Shown: positions 1-8,192 of the stretch, in pieces
Numbering within the stretch: the first letter of the stretch is position 1
How the letters are laid out: every line of letters starts with the position of its first letter
Source of the DNA: Sphingobium jiangsuense
GTDB taxonomy: Bacteria > Pseudomonadota > Alphaproteobacteria > Sphingomonadales > Sphingomonadaceae
Reading direction: 5' to 3'
NCBI RefSeq assembly: GCF_014196495.1
Contig: NZ_JACIDT010000008.1
Location: 173,291 to 237,290, forward strand
DNA: 64,000 nt
The notes under the pieces: model-generated
What the model was told of the DNA's origin: nothing
Database searches by the model: none
What the model saw: only the letters and a program-made list of their open reading frames with translations
Translations under genes and position numbers: made by a program

Positions 1-680
1 GTCTTCGGGACGGCCCGGACGGCCAAGCGGGACCAGCCCGGCCGCGCTCGCCGAAGCATCCTGCGACGATGTTCCCGCCACGCCTTCCAGACGGGCGAAT
101 ATGGGGGTGTCGATAATGCCCGGCGCAATGGCGTTGACCCGCACGCCGTCATTCGCCGCCGCGCATTGGCGAGCCAGCGCACGGGTGAAACCGATCAGGC
201 CGCTCTTGCTGGCGGAATAGGAGACGAACACGCCCGATCCGCGAATCCCCGTTACCGAGGCGATGTTGATGATCGCGCCCCGGCCATCGCCCCGCCTGAT
301 GAGGGGCAGCATATGTTTCACGCCAGAAAGGCGCCATCCAGTATGACCGCCTGCTGACGGCGCCAGTCCTTGAGGGCCAGTCGGGTGATATCCCCGCCAA
401 TGCCCATGCCCGCATTGTTGACGAGGATATCCAGCCCGCCGAGAAGGCGCGGGACGGTATCGGCGGCGCGCTCCCAGTCCTGTTCCTCGGACACGTCAAG
501 ATGCCGGAACCGGGCGGATGGCCCGATGGCGCGCGCAGCCGCCTCTCCCGCCTCGATAGTAATGTCCGTCAGCAGGATCTGTGCGCCCTCGCGCGCCATC
601 TGCCGCGCGCAAGCCAGCCCGATGCCGCTGGCCGCGCCGGTGATGAGGACGCGTTTGCCATACAGGCGGCCTGTCGTCAT
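1..680 (-). pseudogene. SDR-family dehydrogenase, frameshifted and cut by the window edge
   Basis: The first 120 codons (from ATG at 680) encode a classical SDR start: a Rossmann glycine motif TGAASGIG near residue 15, then NNAG, ending at a TGA at 318-320. The reading frame continues uninterrupted after inserting one base around 321-326, giving VKHMLPLIRRG, the Ser of NIASVTG, the catalytic YSASK and then VNAIAPGIIDTP up to the window start. The break is therefore a single-base loss (GGCGTGAAA reads as GCGTGAAA). It is either a true pseudogene or an assembly error. The gene lies 14 bp after the ThDP enzyme stop with a GGGGGGAG ribosome site, so it is the second gene of that leftward operon. 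An NAD(P)-dependent alcohol/ketone oxidoreductase is likely; the substrate is unknown. Confidence 0.8.
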
Positions 681-694
681 CGGGCGCTCCCCCC

Positions 695-2422
695 TTATCG
701 CTTGATATTGGCGTAATAGGGGATCGGCACATCATCCTCGCCCGCGCCGTCGCCGACCATCATCTTCGTGCGCGGATGCATGATCGCGCCGTCGGTGATG
801 ACGTTGAGGCAGGCAGGCTTGCCGGACGCGAATGCCTCACGGACGGCATCGGCCAGATCGTCATAACGGTCGATTCGCCGCGCCCGGACCCCGAAGCCCG
901 CCGCGATCTCGTCATAACGGGTGTCGCCCAGCGTCACGATGACCTCCCGATTGCGCCCGTACAGGAGATTTTGCGCATTTCGCGACATCCCCCATTCGGA
1001 ATTGTTCAACACCACGGTCACGATCGGCAGGCCGTGCCGCACCATCGTGTCGAATTCCTGAATGTTGAACCCGACGCCGCCGTCGCCCGCGAAGCATATG
1101 ACCGGTCGATCCGGGCGCGCGCGCGCGGCGCCGATGGCGAAGCCGGGAGAAATGCCGAGGCAGCCGAGATAGCCGCAGCGCAGATGCTGCCCCGCCCCCG
1201 GTGAGCGGACCAGATCGCCCACCCAGTTGCCCGCCTCGCCGCCATCGGCAATGACGGCGGTGCCTTCGGGCATCGCATCCATGATCGCGGCAACGGCATG
1301 TCCGGGATGCAGCTTGCCCGGCGCCGTTTCCTTCGGCGCATCGGCAAAGCTGTTGCGCGCCGCCTGCCGGAAACCGCGAAGCTTTTCCGCCCAGGCCGAG
1401 CGGTCGGGCCAGTCGCCTTCGCTCGCCCGCACCGTCAAGGCGTCGATCGCAGCGCCCACATCGGCGATGATGGGCAGATCGGCCATACGCACGCGGCCGA
1501 TTTCCTCCGGATTGATCTCTATCTGGATGACCTTGGCTTCGGCGGGGATGATGGCCCCCATCGCACCGCCCAGAAACATTCCCATGCGCGCACCCAGCAG
1601 CAGCACCACATCGGCGGGCGCGCCGGATCCCGCGGCCATGGCCAGTCCGGCGGCGGCCCCGGCATATAGGGGGTGGCCGTCCGGAAGAACGCCGAGCGCC
1701 TTCTGGCTCGCGATCACCGGAATGCCGGTAAGTTCGGCAAATTCGCGCAGCCGCCACCCCGAATCGGTGAGCATGACACCGCCGCCCGCGATCATCACCG
1801 GACGTTCCGCCTGTCGCAGCGTCTCGATGGCCGACGCCACCGCATCGGCCTGCGGGGCGGGCGCGACCGGCCTTGCCCAATGCTCCGTCCGCGGCGGCTG
1901 TTCGTCGGTGGGCCAGAACATCACGTCGATCGGAATTTCCAGAAAGACGGGGCCGGGGGCGCCGGAGAGCGCCAGTTCGGCGGCGCGGCGAACGAAGGGG
2001 ACGATGCGATCCGGCTCGTTGATGCGCTGCGCCCATTTGGTGACGGGACGGGCCATGGCGACGGCATCGAAACCGCCCTGCAACGTATTCGTCTCTTCTT
2101 CCCGCGCGGGGGCGGCGCCGGCGATGAACAGGGTCGGGATGCGGTCGAGATAGGCATTGGCCATGGCGGTCAGCGCATTGGTAAAGCCCGGCCCGGCGGT
2201 GATCGCGCACACGCCGAGCCTGCCGTTGGAGGAACGGGCATAGGCATCGGCCGCATGCCCTGCCGCCGCCTCATGCCGGGTATCGGTCAGCCGGATGCCG
2301 AATTCTTCGCAGGCCATGTATAGCGGGTCGAGGTGGCTTCCGTGGAGGGCAAAGATTTCCCTGACGCCAAGCCCTGCCAGTGTCGCCGCGACCAGTTCAC
2401 CGGCGGCGCGTTTCTTCGTCAT
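695..2422 (-). CDS. Thiamine-diphosphate-dependent enzyme, acetolactate synthase / 2-hydroxyacyl-CoA lyase-like
   Basis: 575 residues with the three-domain layout of the ThDP lyase/synthase family. The activating Glu is E51 in RHEAAAGH. The ThDP/Mg motif GDGG...NN lies at about residues 440-475 (FAGDGGVGFN, then VVLNNSEWGM). The central domain carries the usual AGGGVM segment. I chose ATG at 2422 because GGGAG sits 6 nt upstream; a longer reading to 2494 would run through the likely operator at 2489. Family members make or break C-C bonds next to a carbonyl (acetolactate synthase, 2-hydroxyacyl-CoA lyase, benzaldehyde lyase, cyclohexanedione hydrolase). The exact reaction cannot be read from sequence. 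In this island an acyloin-type or alpha-hydroxyacyl-CoA cleavage is plausible. It is followed by the frameshifted SDR. Confidence 0.82.
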   Translation of the reverse strand: MTKKRAAGELVAATLAGLGVREIFALHGSHLDPLYMACEEFGIRLTDTRHEAAAGHAADAYARSSNGRLGVCAITAGPGFTNALTAMANAYLDRIPTLFIAGAAPAREEETNTLQGGFDAVAMARPVTKWAQRINEPDRIVPFVRRAAELALSGAPGPVFLEIPIDVMFWPTDEQPPRTEHWARPVAPAPQADAVASAIETLRQAERPVMIAGGGVMLTDSGWRLREFAELTGIPVIASQKALGVLPDGHPLYAGAAAGLAMAAGSGAPADVVLLLGARMGMFLGGAMGAIIPAEAKVIQIEINPEEIGRVRMADLPIIADVGAAIDALTVRASEGDWPDRSAWAEKLRGFRQAARNSFADAPKETAPGKLHPGHAVAAIMDAMPEGTAVIADGGEAGNWVGDLVRSPGAGQHLRCGYLGCLGISPGFAIGAARARPDRPVICFAGDGGVGFNIQEFDTMVRHGLPIVTVVLNNSEWGMSRNAQNLLYGRNREVIVTLGDTRYDEIAAGFGVRARRIDRYDDLADAVREAFASGKPACLNVITDGAIMHPRTKMMVGDGAGEDDVPIPYYANIKR

Positions 2423-2488
2423 CGACTGCTCCCATTTCTGATTATGAGCCTGTGATGTAAACGGCAATTCCGATGATGACAAGGAAAT

Positions 2489-2498
2489 TTGCATGCAA
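2489..2498. promoter_or_regulatory. TTGCATGCAA operator-like palindrome upstream of the ThDP gene
   Basis: Exact 10-bp palindrome, 66 bp upstream of the ThDP enzyme start, in the 331-bp divergent gap 2423-2753. The same word recurs in four other promoter regions of this island. Its form (TTG..CAA arms around a central AT step) resembles sites of GntR/FCD regulators such as those with TTGTATACAA cores; a GntR/FCD gene lies at 15244-16017. Binding is inferred, not shown. Confidence 0.65.
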
Positions 2499-2647
2499 TA
2501 AACGGAACTCTGTCGAGCGGCTCAGGCCCGTGACCGCCCCCTTCGCCTCTGCTGCAATCCGGCGATATATGATATTTTGTTCAGGGGATCCGGGGTGTTG
2601 AAGGCGAAAGGGCGCAAGGTGCATTTTCACCCTTGAAGCGCAGGACA

Positions 2648-2657
2648 TTGGATGCAA
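2648..2657. promoter_or_regulatory. Second operator-like site in the divergent gap (TTGGATGCAA)
   Basis: One mismatch from the TTGCATGCAA palindrome, 96 bp upstream of the monooxygenase start at 2754, so each divergent promoter in this gap has its own candidate site. The rest of 2423-2753 shows no convincing ORF; the stretch 2652-2753 could extend the downstream gene in frame but would run over this site. Confidence 0.45.
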
Positions 2658-2753
2658 TATGCAGAAAACAGAGCGCAGGCCCGGTCAACGGGCCGCGCCG
2701 TGACAGGAGCGCCGACTTTGCCATCGATCGAGAGTTCCCCCAAGGATGGGCGC

Positions 2754-4190
2754 ATGCTGACCGCCGCCGTGATCGGCGCGGGCATGGCGGGCATTCTGGC
2801 CGCGATCCGTCTCGATCAAAGCGGCATTGCCTGCGACGTTTACGAAAAAGGCGACAGTGTCGGCGGCACATGGCGCGAGAACACCTATCCCGGCATCGCC
2901 TGCGATGTCGCCGCGCATTGGTACACCTATAATTTCGCGCGCAATCCGGAATGGGATTCGCTCATGGCGAAGGGCGAGGATATCCGCGCCTATTTCGAAC
3001 ATGTGGCGAGCGATTTCGGCGTGCTGGAAAAAATACGCTTCAACGATGAAGTGGTTCTGCTTCGCTATGACGCGGGGCGCTGGCATCTGGAGACGGCATC
3101 GGGCCACAGGGCCGATTACGATATCGTAATCGCGGCGACCGGTGTTCTCCATCACCCCAATATTCCCGATTTTGCGGGCATCGACACGTTCAGGGGGGCC
3201 GTTTTTCACTCCGCGCGCTGGGACCATGGCGTGCCGCTGGATGGGAAGAATATCGGCATCATCGGCAATGGTTCCACAGCGGCACAACTGGTCAGCGCGT
3301 TGGTCGAAGGCGCGAAGCGGCTGGACCTGTATCAGCGTACGGCGCAATGGGTGATGCCGCGAGACAACATCCCCTATTCGGAGGAAGAGAAGGCGCTGTT
3401 CCGGAAAGATCCCGCCGCGCTCGAAGCGCTGATCCGGGAACTGCGGTCCAAGACGCTCAATGGGTATGCGGCCGCGGTCATCGACGTGAGTTCGCCGGAA
3501 TATCGGGCGCTGGAACAGGTGGCGCAGGACAATCTCGCGACGGTAAAGGACGCCGCGCTGCGGGAACGGCTCACCCCCGATTACAAGGTGGCCTGCAAGC
3601 GGCTGGTCATTTCCAGCACCTTCTACGACGCCATCCAGCATCCCAACGCCAGATTGGTCACCAGCCCGATCGAACGGATCGAGCCTGAAGGCGTGCGCAC
3701 GGCGGACGGCAATCTGCACGAACTGGATGTTCTGGTGCTGGCGACGGGGTTTCAGGTGGACCGTTTCATCCGCCCGACCCGCGTCATCGGGCCTGGGGGT
3801 CTCGATCTTGACGATGTGTGGGCGGAGGGGCCGCTGGCCTATCTTTCGATGAGCGTGGCCGGGTTCCCCAATTTCTTCCTGCTCAACGGCCCCAACAGCC
3901 CGGTCGGGAATTTCTCTCTGGTGGAAGTGGCGCAGCATCAGATCGAATATATCCTCCAGCTTGTCGATGGCATTCGCACGGGCCACTACAGGGAAATCGC
4001 CGCCACGCCCGAAGCGATGCGCCGTTTCGAGGAAGAGCGCTGCGAAGCGGCGAAAAAGACCGTGTGGGTTACCGGATGCGATAGCTGGTATCTCGACAAG
4101 AAGGGTGTGCCGGCCTCGTGGACATTTTCCTATGACCGCTTCGTACAGGAGGCCGCGCATCCCAGGATGCAGGATTATGAAACGCGGTAA
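2754..4190 (+). CDS. FAD/NADPH-dependent flavin monooxygenase, Baeyer-Villiger type
   Basis: 478 residues. FAD-binding GAGMAG is at residues 8-13, the GGTWRENTYPG segment follows, the type I BVMO fingerprint FRGAVFHSARWD (FxGxxxHxxxWD) lies near residues 146-157, and the NADPH-binding GNGSTA near 171. Such enzymes insert one oxygen from O2 next to a ketone (ester/lactone formation) or oxidise heteroatoms. ATG at 2754 is chosen because AAGGA stands 7 nt before it and the protein then begins right at the Rossmann strand. First gene of a rightward operon running through the E1 and acyl-CoA dehydrogenase genes. A second, longer BVMO closes the island at 35214. Substrate unknown. Confidence 0.85.
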   Translation: MLTAAVIGAGMAGILAAIRLDQSGIACDVYEKGDSVGGTWRENTYPGIACDVAAHWYTYNFARNPEWDSLMAKGEDIRAYFEHVASDFGVLEKIRFNDEVVLLRYDAGRWHLETASGHRADYDIVIAATGVLHHPNIPDFAGIDTFRGAVFHSARWDHGVPLDGKNIGIIGNGSTAAQLVSALVEGAKRLDLYQRTAQWVMPRDNIPYSEEEKALFRKDPAALEALIRELRSKTLNGYAAAVIDVSSPEYRALEQVAQDNLATVKDAALRERLTPDYKVACKRLVISSTFYDAIQHPNARLVTSPIERIEPEGVRTADGNLHELDVLVLATGFQVDRFIRPTRVIGPGGLDLDDVWAEGPLAYLSMSVAGFPNFFLLNGPNSPVGNFSLVEVAQHQIEYILQLVDGIRTGHYREIAATPEAMRRFEEERCEAAKKTVWVTGCDSWYLDKKGVPASWTFSYDRFVQEAAHPRMQDYETR

Positions 4191-4231
4191 ATCAGACGAA
4201 GGACAAGGCGAAAAACCGGAAAGGAGGGCAG

Positions 4232-4636
4232 ATGCAGATGGTCAGCCGTGAAACGATAGAAAGGGCATTGAGCGCGCTGAACGCCGCGGAAAATGCCCGC
4301 GCGCAGACCAGCGCCGAAGAGGTCAGCGCCGGCATCGACAAGCTGATGTCGCCCGATGTCGAAGGGTGGCGCAACGGCGTTCATGTTCCGGACCGTGCGA
4401 CCGAACGGGCGGTGGAAACCCGCGCCTTCGGGGCGCTGCCCGATTATTTCCGCACGATCGAGCGCGTGATCATCGATCCGCCCTTCGCGGCGACCGGCTG
4501 GACTATCCGCGGCTCGTTTGAGGGGCAGCCCGTCGAGGCGCCCGGATCGTCGCAGTTCGAATTCGGGGAGGACGGCCTGATCCGCCGGTACTGGATGAAC
4601 TTCAATCCCGAAGACTTTTTCTACCGCAAGGGGTGA
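4232..4636 (+). CDS. SnoaL-like / NTF2-fold small protein
   Basis: 134 residues, alpha+beta with the alternating pattern of the NTF2/SnoaL superfamily: an N-terminal helix pair, then a DPPFAATGWTIRG strand pair and a C-terminal YWMNFNPEDFFYR. This fold serves as cyclase, epoxide hydrolase, isomerase or dehydratase in different pathways. AAGGAGG at 4221-4227 serves the ATG at 4232; an ATG at 4238 is an alternative. It lies 41 bp after the monooxygenase, so a role on the oxygenated product (lactone or epoxide handling) is possible but only inferred from position. No catalytic residues can be assigned confidently. Confidence 0.7.
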   Translation: MQMVSRETIERALSALNAAENARAQTSAEEVSAGIDKLMSPDVEGWRNGVHVPDRATERAVETRAFGALPDYFRTIERVIIDPPFAATGWTIRGSFEGQPVEAPGSSQFEFGEDGLIRRYWMNFNPEDFFYRKG

Positions 4637-4698
4637 GAGACGACCTTTCCCGGCGCGCCCGGAACGGCGCCATTTATTGAGACGGAGATTCAGCGCAC

Positions 4699-4938
4699 AT
4701 GGCTTTTAGCGTGGAAATGCCCAGCATCAGCATGGGAGTGACCGAGGCGACCGTGGTCCGATGGCTGAAGGCCGTCGGCGACACGATCGCGCGGGGCGAA
4801 CCGCTGCTCGAAATCGAAACGGCCAAATCGACCGTGGAGGTCGAGGCCCCGGTTTCGGGCACGCTTTTCGCCATCAAGGTGGAACCGGACGAGACGGTGG
4901 ATGTCGGAACCGAGATCGCAACCATAGAGGAAGGCTGA
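4699..4938 (+). CDS. Stand-alone lipoyl-domain protein of a 2-oxoacid dehydrogenase-type system
   Basis: Only 79 residues, equal to one lipoyl domain and nothing else. The lipoylation site is K43 in IETAKSTVEV (family ETDKA/ETAK motif at the beta-turn), with the usual PxxSMGxxE start and G..T..I.VEPDE..DVG.EI end. Normal E2 proteins carry this domain at the N-terminus of a protein of 350 or more residues with an acyltransferase core; no such core and no E3 dihydrolipoamide dehydrogenase are present in the window. It lies 3 bp before the E1 alpha gene, so it should receive the acyl group from that E1. It could work like a free carrier (compare glycine cleavage H protein) or borrow housekeeping E2/E3. 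Confidence 0.88.
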   Translation: MAFSVEMPSISMGVTEATVVRWLKAVGDTIARGEPLLEIETAKSTVEVEAPVSGTLFAIKVEPDETVDVGTEIATIEEG

Positions 4939-4941
4939 GAC

Positions 4942-5919
4942 ATGCTGCTCGACCCCGGCTTTCGGCTGGAAATATACCGGCGCATGGTGCGGATTCGCCT
5001 GTTCGAGGAGGCGATCATCGCCCATCATCCGGTGGGTCATCTCTCGATCGGGCAGGAAGGCGCGATCGTGGGCGCCTGCATGGCGCTGAACGAGGACGAT
5101 TATGTGACGGGCACGCATCGCTCCCACGGCCACCCGATCGGCAAGGGCGCCGATCTGCGCCCGCTGATGGCCGAAATCTTCGGCAAGCGCACGGGAATTT
5201 GTAAGGGGTTGGGCGGGTCCATGCACCTGACCGACACGAGCAAGGGCCTGATCTGTGAATCCGCCATTGTCGGAGGCGGGTTTCCGCTGGCGACCGGCGC
5301 GGGCCTCAGTGCGCAGGTCCGGGGGAGCGGCCAGGTCTCGATGTGTTTTTTCGGCGACGGCGCGACCAATCAGGGCACCTTTTCCGAAAGCGTCAACATG
5401 GCCGCGATCTGGAAGCTGCCGGTGATCTATTTCTGCGAAAACAACGGATATGCCGTGACCACCCCCGTGTCCCGATCGCACGGGCAACCGGATATCGCCC
5501 GCCGGGCGGACGGGTTCGGCATTCCCGGCGTGACGGTGGACGGACAGGATGTGGAGGCCGTTCTGGCGGTCACGCGGGAAGCCGTCTCCCGCGCCCGTGC
5601 CGGTGAGGGACCGACGCTGATCGAAGCCAGAACCTATCGTTTCGACGAGCATTCCAACCGCCTCGCCATCCCGATCAAATATCGCGAGGAAGAGGAAATC
5701 CGGTTTTATCGCGAAACGCGCGATCCGATCACCCTCTATCGCGTCGTGCTCGCGGAGGCGGGCCTCGGCGATGATCTGGCGTCCGTCGATGCGGAAGTGA
5801 GAGAGGCGATAAAAGACTGCGTGGCCTTCGCCAAGGACAGTCCCGAACCGGAGATGAGCGATCTCTGGGACAATATGTACAGCAACCCCATCCATCTGCC
5901 CGGAAAGCCCCGTCCGTGA
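4942..5919 (+). CDS. 2-oxoacid/acetoin dehydrogenase E1 component, alpha subunit
   Basis: 325 residues, the usual length for AcoA/PdhA-type subunits. The ThDP motif GDGATNQGTF...ENNGYA lies at about 138-175. The THRSHGHPIGKG and GKGTG-like KGLGGSMH segments are in their normal places, and TYRFDEHSN replaces the phosphorylation-loop TYR.GGHS. With the beta subunit it decarboxylates a 2-oxoacid, or cleaves an acyloin as in acetoin dehydrogenase, and passes the acyl group to lipoamide on the preceding gene product. The stop overlaps the GTG start of the beta gene. Sequence alone does not separate acetoin from branched 2-oxoacid substrates. Confidence 0.88.
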   Translation: MLLDPGFRLEIYRRMVRIRLFEEAIIAHHPVGHLSIGQEGAIVGACMALNEDDYVTGTHRSHGHPIGKGADLRPLMAEIFGKRTGICKGLGGSMHLTDTSKGLICESAIVGGGFPLATGAGLSAQVRGSGQVSMCFFGDGATNQGTFSESVNMAAIWKLPVIYFCENNGYAVTTPVSRSHGQPDIARRADGFGIPGVTVDGQDVEAVLAVTREAVSRARAGEGPTLIEARTYRFDEHSNRLAIPIKYREEEEIRFYRETRDPITLYRVVLAEAGLGDDLASVDAEVREAIKDCVAFAKDSPEPEMSDLWDNMYSNPIHLPGKPRP

Positions 5920-6896
5920 ACGAAATCCGCAACGACACGCAGCGCCTGTCCTATCTCCAGGCCATCATCGAGGCGCAGCGAGAGGAGATGCGCCGGGACC
6001 CCAATGTGATCCTGATGGGCGAGGATATCGCCGTCTATGGCGCGCAGTCCCTTTTCGAAGAATTTGACGCAAGCCGATTGCGCAACACCCCGATTTCCGA
6101 AAACAGCTTCGTGGGCGTCGGGATCGGCGCGGCGTTGACCGGCCTGCGTCCGATCGTGGACCTGACCATTGCCAGCTTTTGCTATCTCGCGTCGGATCAG
6201 TTGCTGAACCAGGCGGCAAAGCTCCGGTTCATGACGGGCGGGCAGCTAAGGGTGCCGTTCGTCATGCGCACCAGCACCTTTTACAATAACCGCACGGCCG
6301 CGCAGCATGCCGACCGGCCCTATCCGCTGTTCATCAACACGCCGGGGGTCAAGGTCATCGCGCCCTCCTGCGCCAGCGACATGAAGGGCCTGCTCAAGTC
6401 GGCGATCCGGGATGACGATCCCGTGGTCGTGTTCGAGGATATCAACCTGTGGGGCAAGAAGGAGGAGGTGCCGACCGATCCGGACTTCCTCATCCCCATC
6501 GGCGAAGCGGCGATCCGGCGCAGCGGAAAGGATGTCACCATCGTCGCCTTCGGCGGCACCGTGTCCCATGCGCTGGCCGCGGCCGAGGCGCTGGCCGTTG
6601 ACGGCATCGAGGCGGAGGTGATCGACCTGCGCACGATCGCCCCGATGGACCGCGACGCCATTTTGACGTCCGTCGCCAAGACAGGCAGGCTGGTGATCGC
6701 CGATAATTCGCACAATGTGGGCAGCGTCGCTTCCGAAATCGCCGCGGTGGTGGTGGAAGAGGGCTTTGAAAGCCTGCGCAGGCCGATCCTCCGCGTTACG
6801 GCTCCGCAGGTGCATATACCGTATAACGGCACGCTGGAAAAACAGCTTTTCGTGAGCAAGGACCGCATCGTCGAGGCGGTGCGCATGCTGGTCTGA
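5916..6896 (+). CDS. 2-oxoacid/acetoin dehydrogenase E1 component, beta subunit
   Basis: 326 residues of the transketolase-pyrimidine plus transketolase-C type. The ThDP-activating Glu is expected in ISENSFVGVGIGAA (family TPIAE/ISE segment, residue about 62), and the C-terminal domain begins near IRRSGKDVTIVAFG. The start is GTG in the GTGA overlap with the alpha-subunit stop, so the two are translationally coupled. Forms an alpha2beta2 E1. The operon carries E1 alpha, E1 beta and a lipoyl domain but no E2 core or E3, which is unusual. Confidence 0.88.
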   Translation: MNEIRNDTQRLSYLQAIIEAQREEMRRDPNVILMGEDIAVYGAQSLFEEFDASRLRNTPISENSFVGVGIGAALTGLRPIVDLTIASFCYLASDQLLNQAAKLRFMTGGQLRVPFVMRTSTFYNNRTAAQHADRPYPLFINTPGVKVIAPSCASDMKGLLKSAIRDDDPVVVFEDINLWGKKEEVPTDPDFLIPIGEAAIRRSGKDVTIVAFGGTVSHALAAAEALAVDGIEAEVIDLRTIAPMDRDAILTSVAKTGRLVIADNSHNVGSVASEIAAVVVEEGFESLRRPILRVTAPQVHIPYNGTLEKQLFVSKDRIVEAVRMLV

Positions 6897-6933
6897 CCTC
6901 ATCCCCTATTCCCATCTTTCAAGGAATGCAGCC

Positions 6934-7356
6934 ATGGCAAACAGTATCGCCCGTCACACCATCACCCAGGAAGCAGCCGATCGCGTGATCGCGGCGGCAT
7001 CGGCCAAGGCGGCTGAAATCGGGGTGCCCATGTGCATCGCGATCGTGGACGACGCGGGCACGCTCAAGACTTTCCGCCGCATGGACGGGGCGCCGCTCCT
7101 GTCCGTCGATATCGCGATCAACAAGGGATATACCGCCGTTTCCTTCGGCATGCCCAGCCATGCCTGGCATGATTTCATCAAGGATGACGCCCCGCTGCTC
7201 CATGGCATTGTCCACACGCCCCGTCTCGTGGTGTTCGGCGGCGGCTATCCGATCAGGGAAGGCGAGGTCATGATCGGCGGTGTCGGCGTAAGCGGCGGCC
7301 ATTATCATCAGGACATGGTGGTGGCCGAAGCGGGCCTCGCCGCCCTGCAAGCCTGA
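6934..7356 (+). CDS. GlcG/HbpS-family protein
   Basis: 140 residues of the GlcG/HbpS (haem-degrading-like) family: ITQEAADRVIAAASAKA at the start, the core IVDDAGTLKTFRRMDGAP, and the glycine-rich GGGYPIREGEVMIGGVGVSGG. HbpS binds haem in some bacteria, but many copies lie in catabolic operons (glycolate, diols, aromatics) with no proven reaction. AAGGA stands upstream of the ATG. It sits between the E1 genes and the acyl-CoA dehydrogenases in the same operon, so a support role (cofactor or aldehyde handling) is inferred only from company. Confidence 0.8.
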   Translation: MANSIARHTITQEAADRVIAAASAKAAEIGVPMCIAIVDDAGTLKTFRRMDGAPLLSVDIAINKGYTAVSFGMPSHAWHDFIKDDAPLLHGIVHTPRLVVFGGGYPIREGEVMIGGVGVSGGHYHQDMVVAEAGLAALQA

Positions 7357-7379
7357 ACGCGGAGGGCGAGAGAGCGCAG

Positions 7380-8192
7380 ATGGAGGATATTTCGCAGGTC
7401 GTGTTCGACTCCGCCCGGCGTTTGCTGGGCGAACTGGCGGACGGGATGACGCCGGGCGCGCCGCTGTCCGACCGGCAAAGGGCGGATGGCTGGAACCGGA
7501 TCGAGGAGATGGGCCTGCCCCTCGCGCTGATGGACGAGGACAAGGGCGGCTTCGGGCTGCCTCTCGCCGATGCGTTCGAACTGGTGAAGATCTGCGGTCG
7601 GCACATCACCGGCTTTCCCCTGGTGGAGACGATGCTCGCCCACCGATTTGCGGCGGCCAGCGGCAAACCCGCCCCTGACGGCCCGGTGGAGGCGCCGGGC
7701 GAACTGCAAACGGCGCAGCGCGATTATGCGGCGCTGGCCCGAAGCGCGCAAATGACCGGCGCGCTGGATGCGATCCTGGCCCTGACCATCGCTCATGTAT
7801 CCGAGCGCAGGCAATTCGGGCGTCCGCTGTCGGCATTTCAGGCGGTGCAGCATTCGCTCGCCGTTCTCGCCAGCGAGGTGGCGGCAGCACATGCGGCGGC
7901 GGATCATGCGACAGGCGTGCTCGCGCAGCAGGGGGAGGGGGACGCCTTCACGCTGGCGGTGGGCATCGCCCGTACCCGCATCGGAGAAGCCTGTTCGAAA
8001 GCCACCTCTCTCGGCCATCAATTGCATGGCGCGATGGGATATGCGCGCGAACATCGCCTCCATCTCTACACCACTGCCCTTTGGCGATGGCGGGACGAAT
8101 TTGGAACGCAGCTCTTCTGGTCGCGCGAAGTCGGGCAACGGGTGCTTGCCGCCGGAAGGGACCGATTCTGGCTGATGGTGACGGCGGCATGA
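7380..8192 (+). CDS. Short acyl-CoA dehydrogenase-family protein lacking the middle domain
   Basis: 270 residues against about 380-400 for a full acyl-CoA dehydrogenase. An N-terminal helical part (to about residue 95) passes almost directly into the C-terminal helical part with the typical HVSERRQFGRPLSAFQAVQHSLA, QLHGAMGYARE and YTTALWRW segments. The beta-barrel middle domain that shapes the FAD/substrate cleft is absent. Known two-gene acyl-CoA dehydrogenases (for example the ChsE1-ChsE2 type of steroid side-chain degradation) combine one reduced and one complete subunit. Here the next gene, overlapping by ATGA, is a complete subunit, so a heteromer is likely. Confidence 0.85.
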   Translation: MEDISQVVFDSARRLLGELADGMTPGAPLSDRQRADGWNRIEEMGLPLALMDEDKGGFGLPLADAFELVKICGRHITGFPLVETMLAHRFAAASGKPAPDGPVEAPGELQTAQRDYAALARSAQMTGALDAILALTIAHVSERRQFGRPLSAFQAVQHSLAVLASEVAAAHAAADHATGVLAQQGEGDAFTLAVGIARTRIGEACSKATSLGHQLHGAMGYAREHRLHLYTTALWRWRDEFGTQLFWSREVGQRVLAAGRDRFWLMVTAA

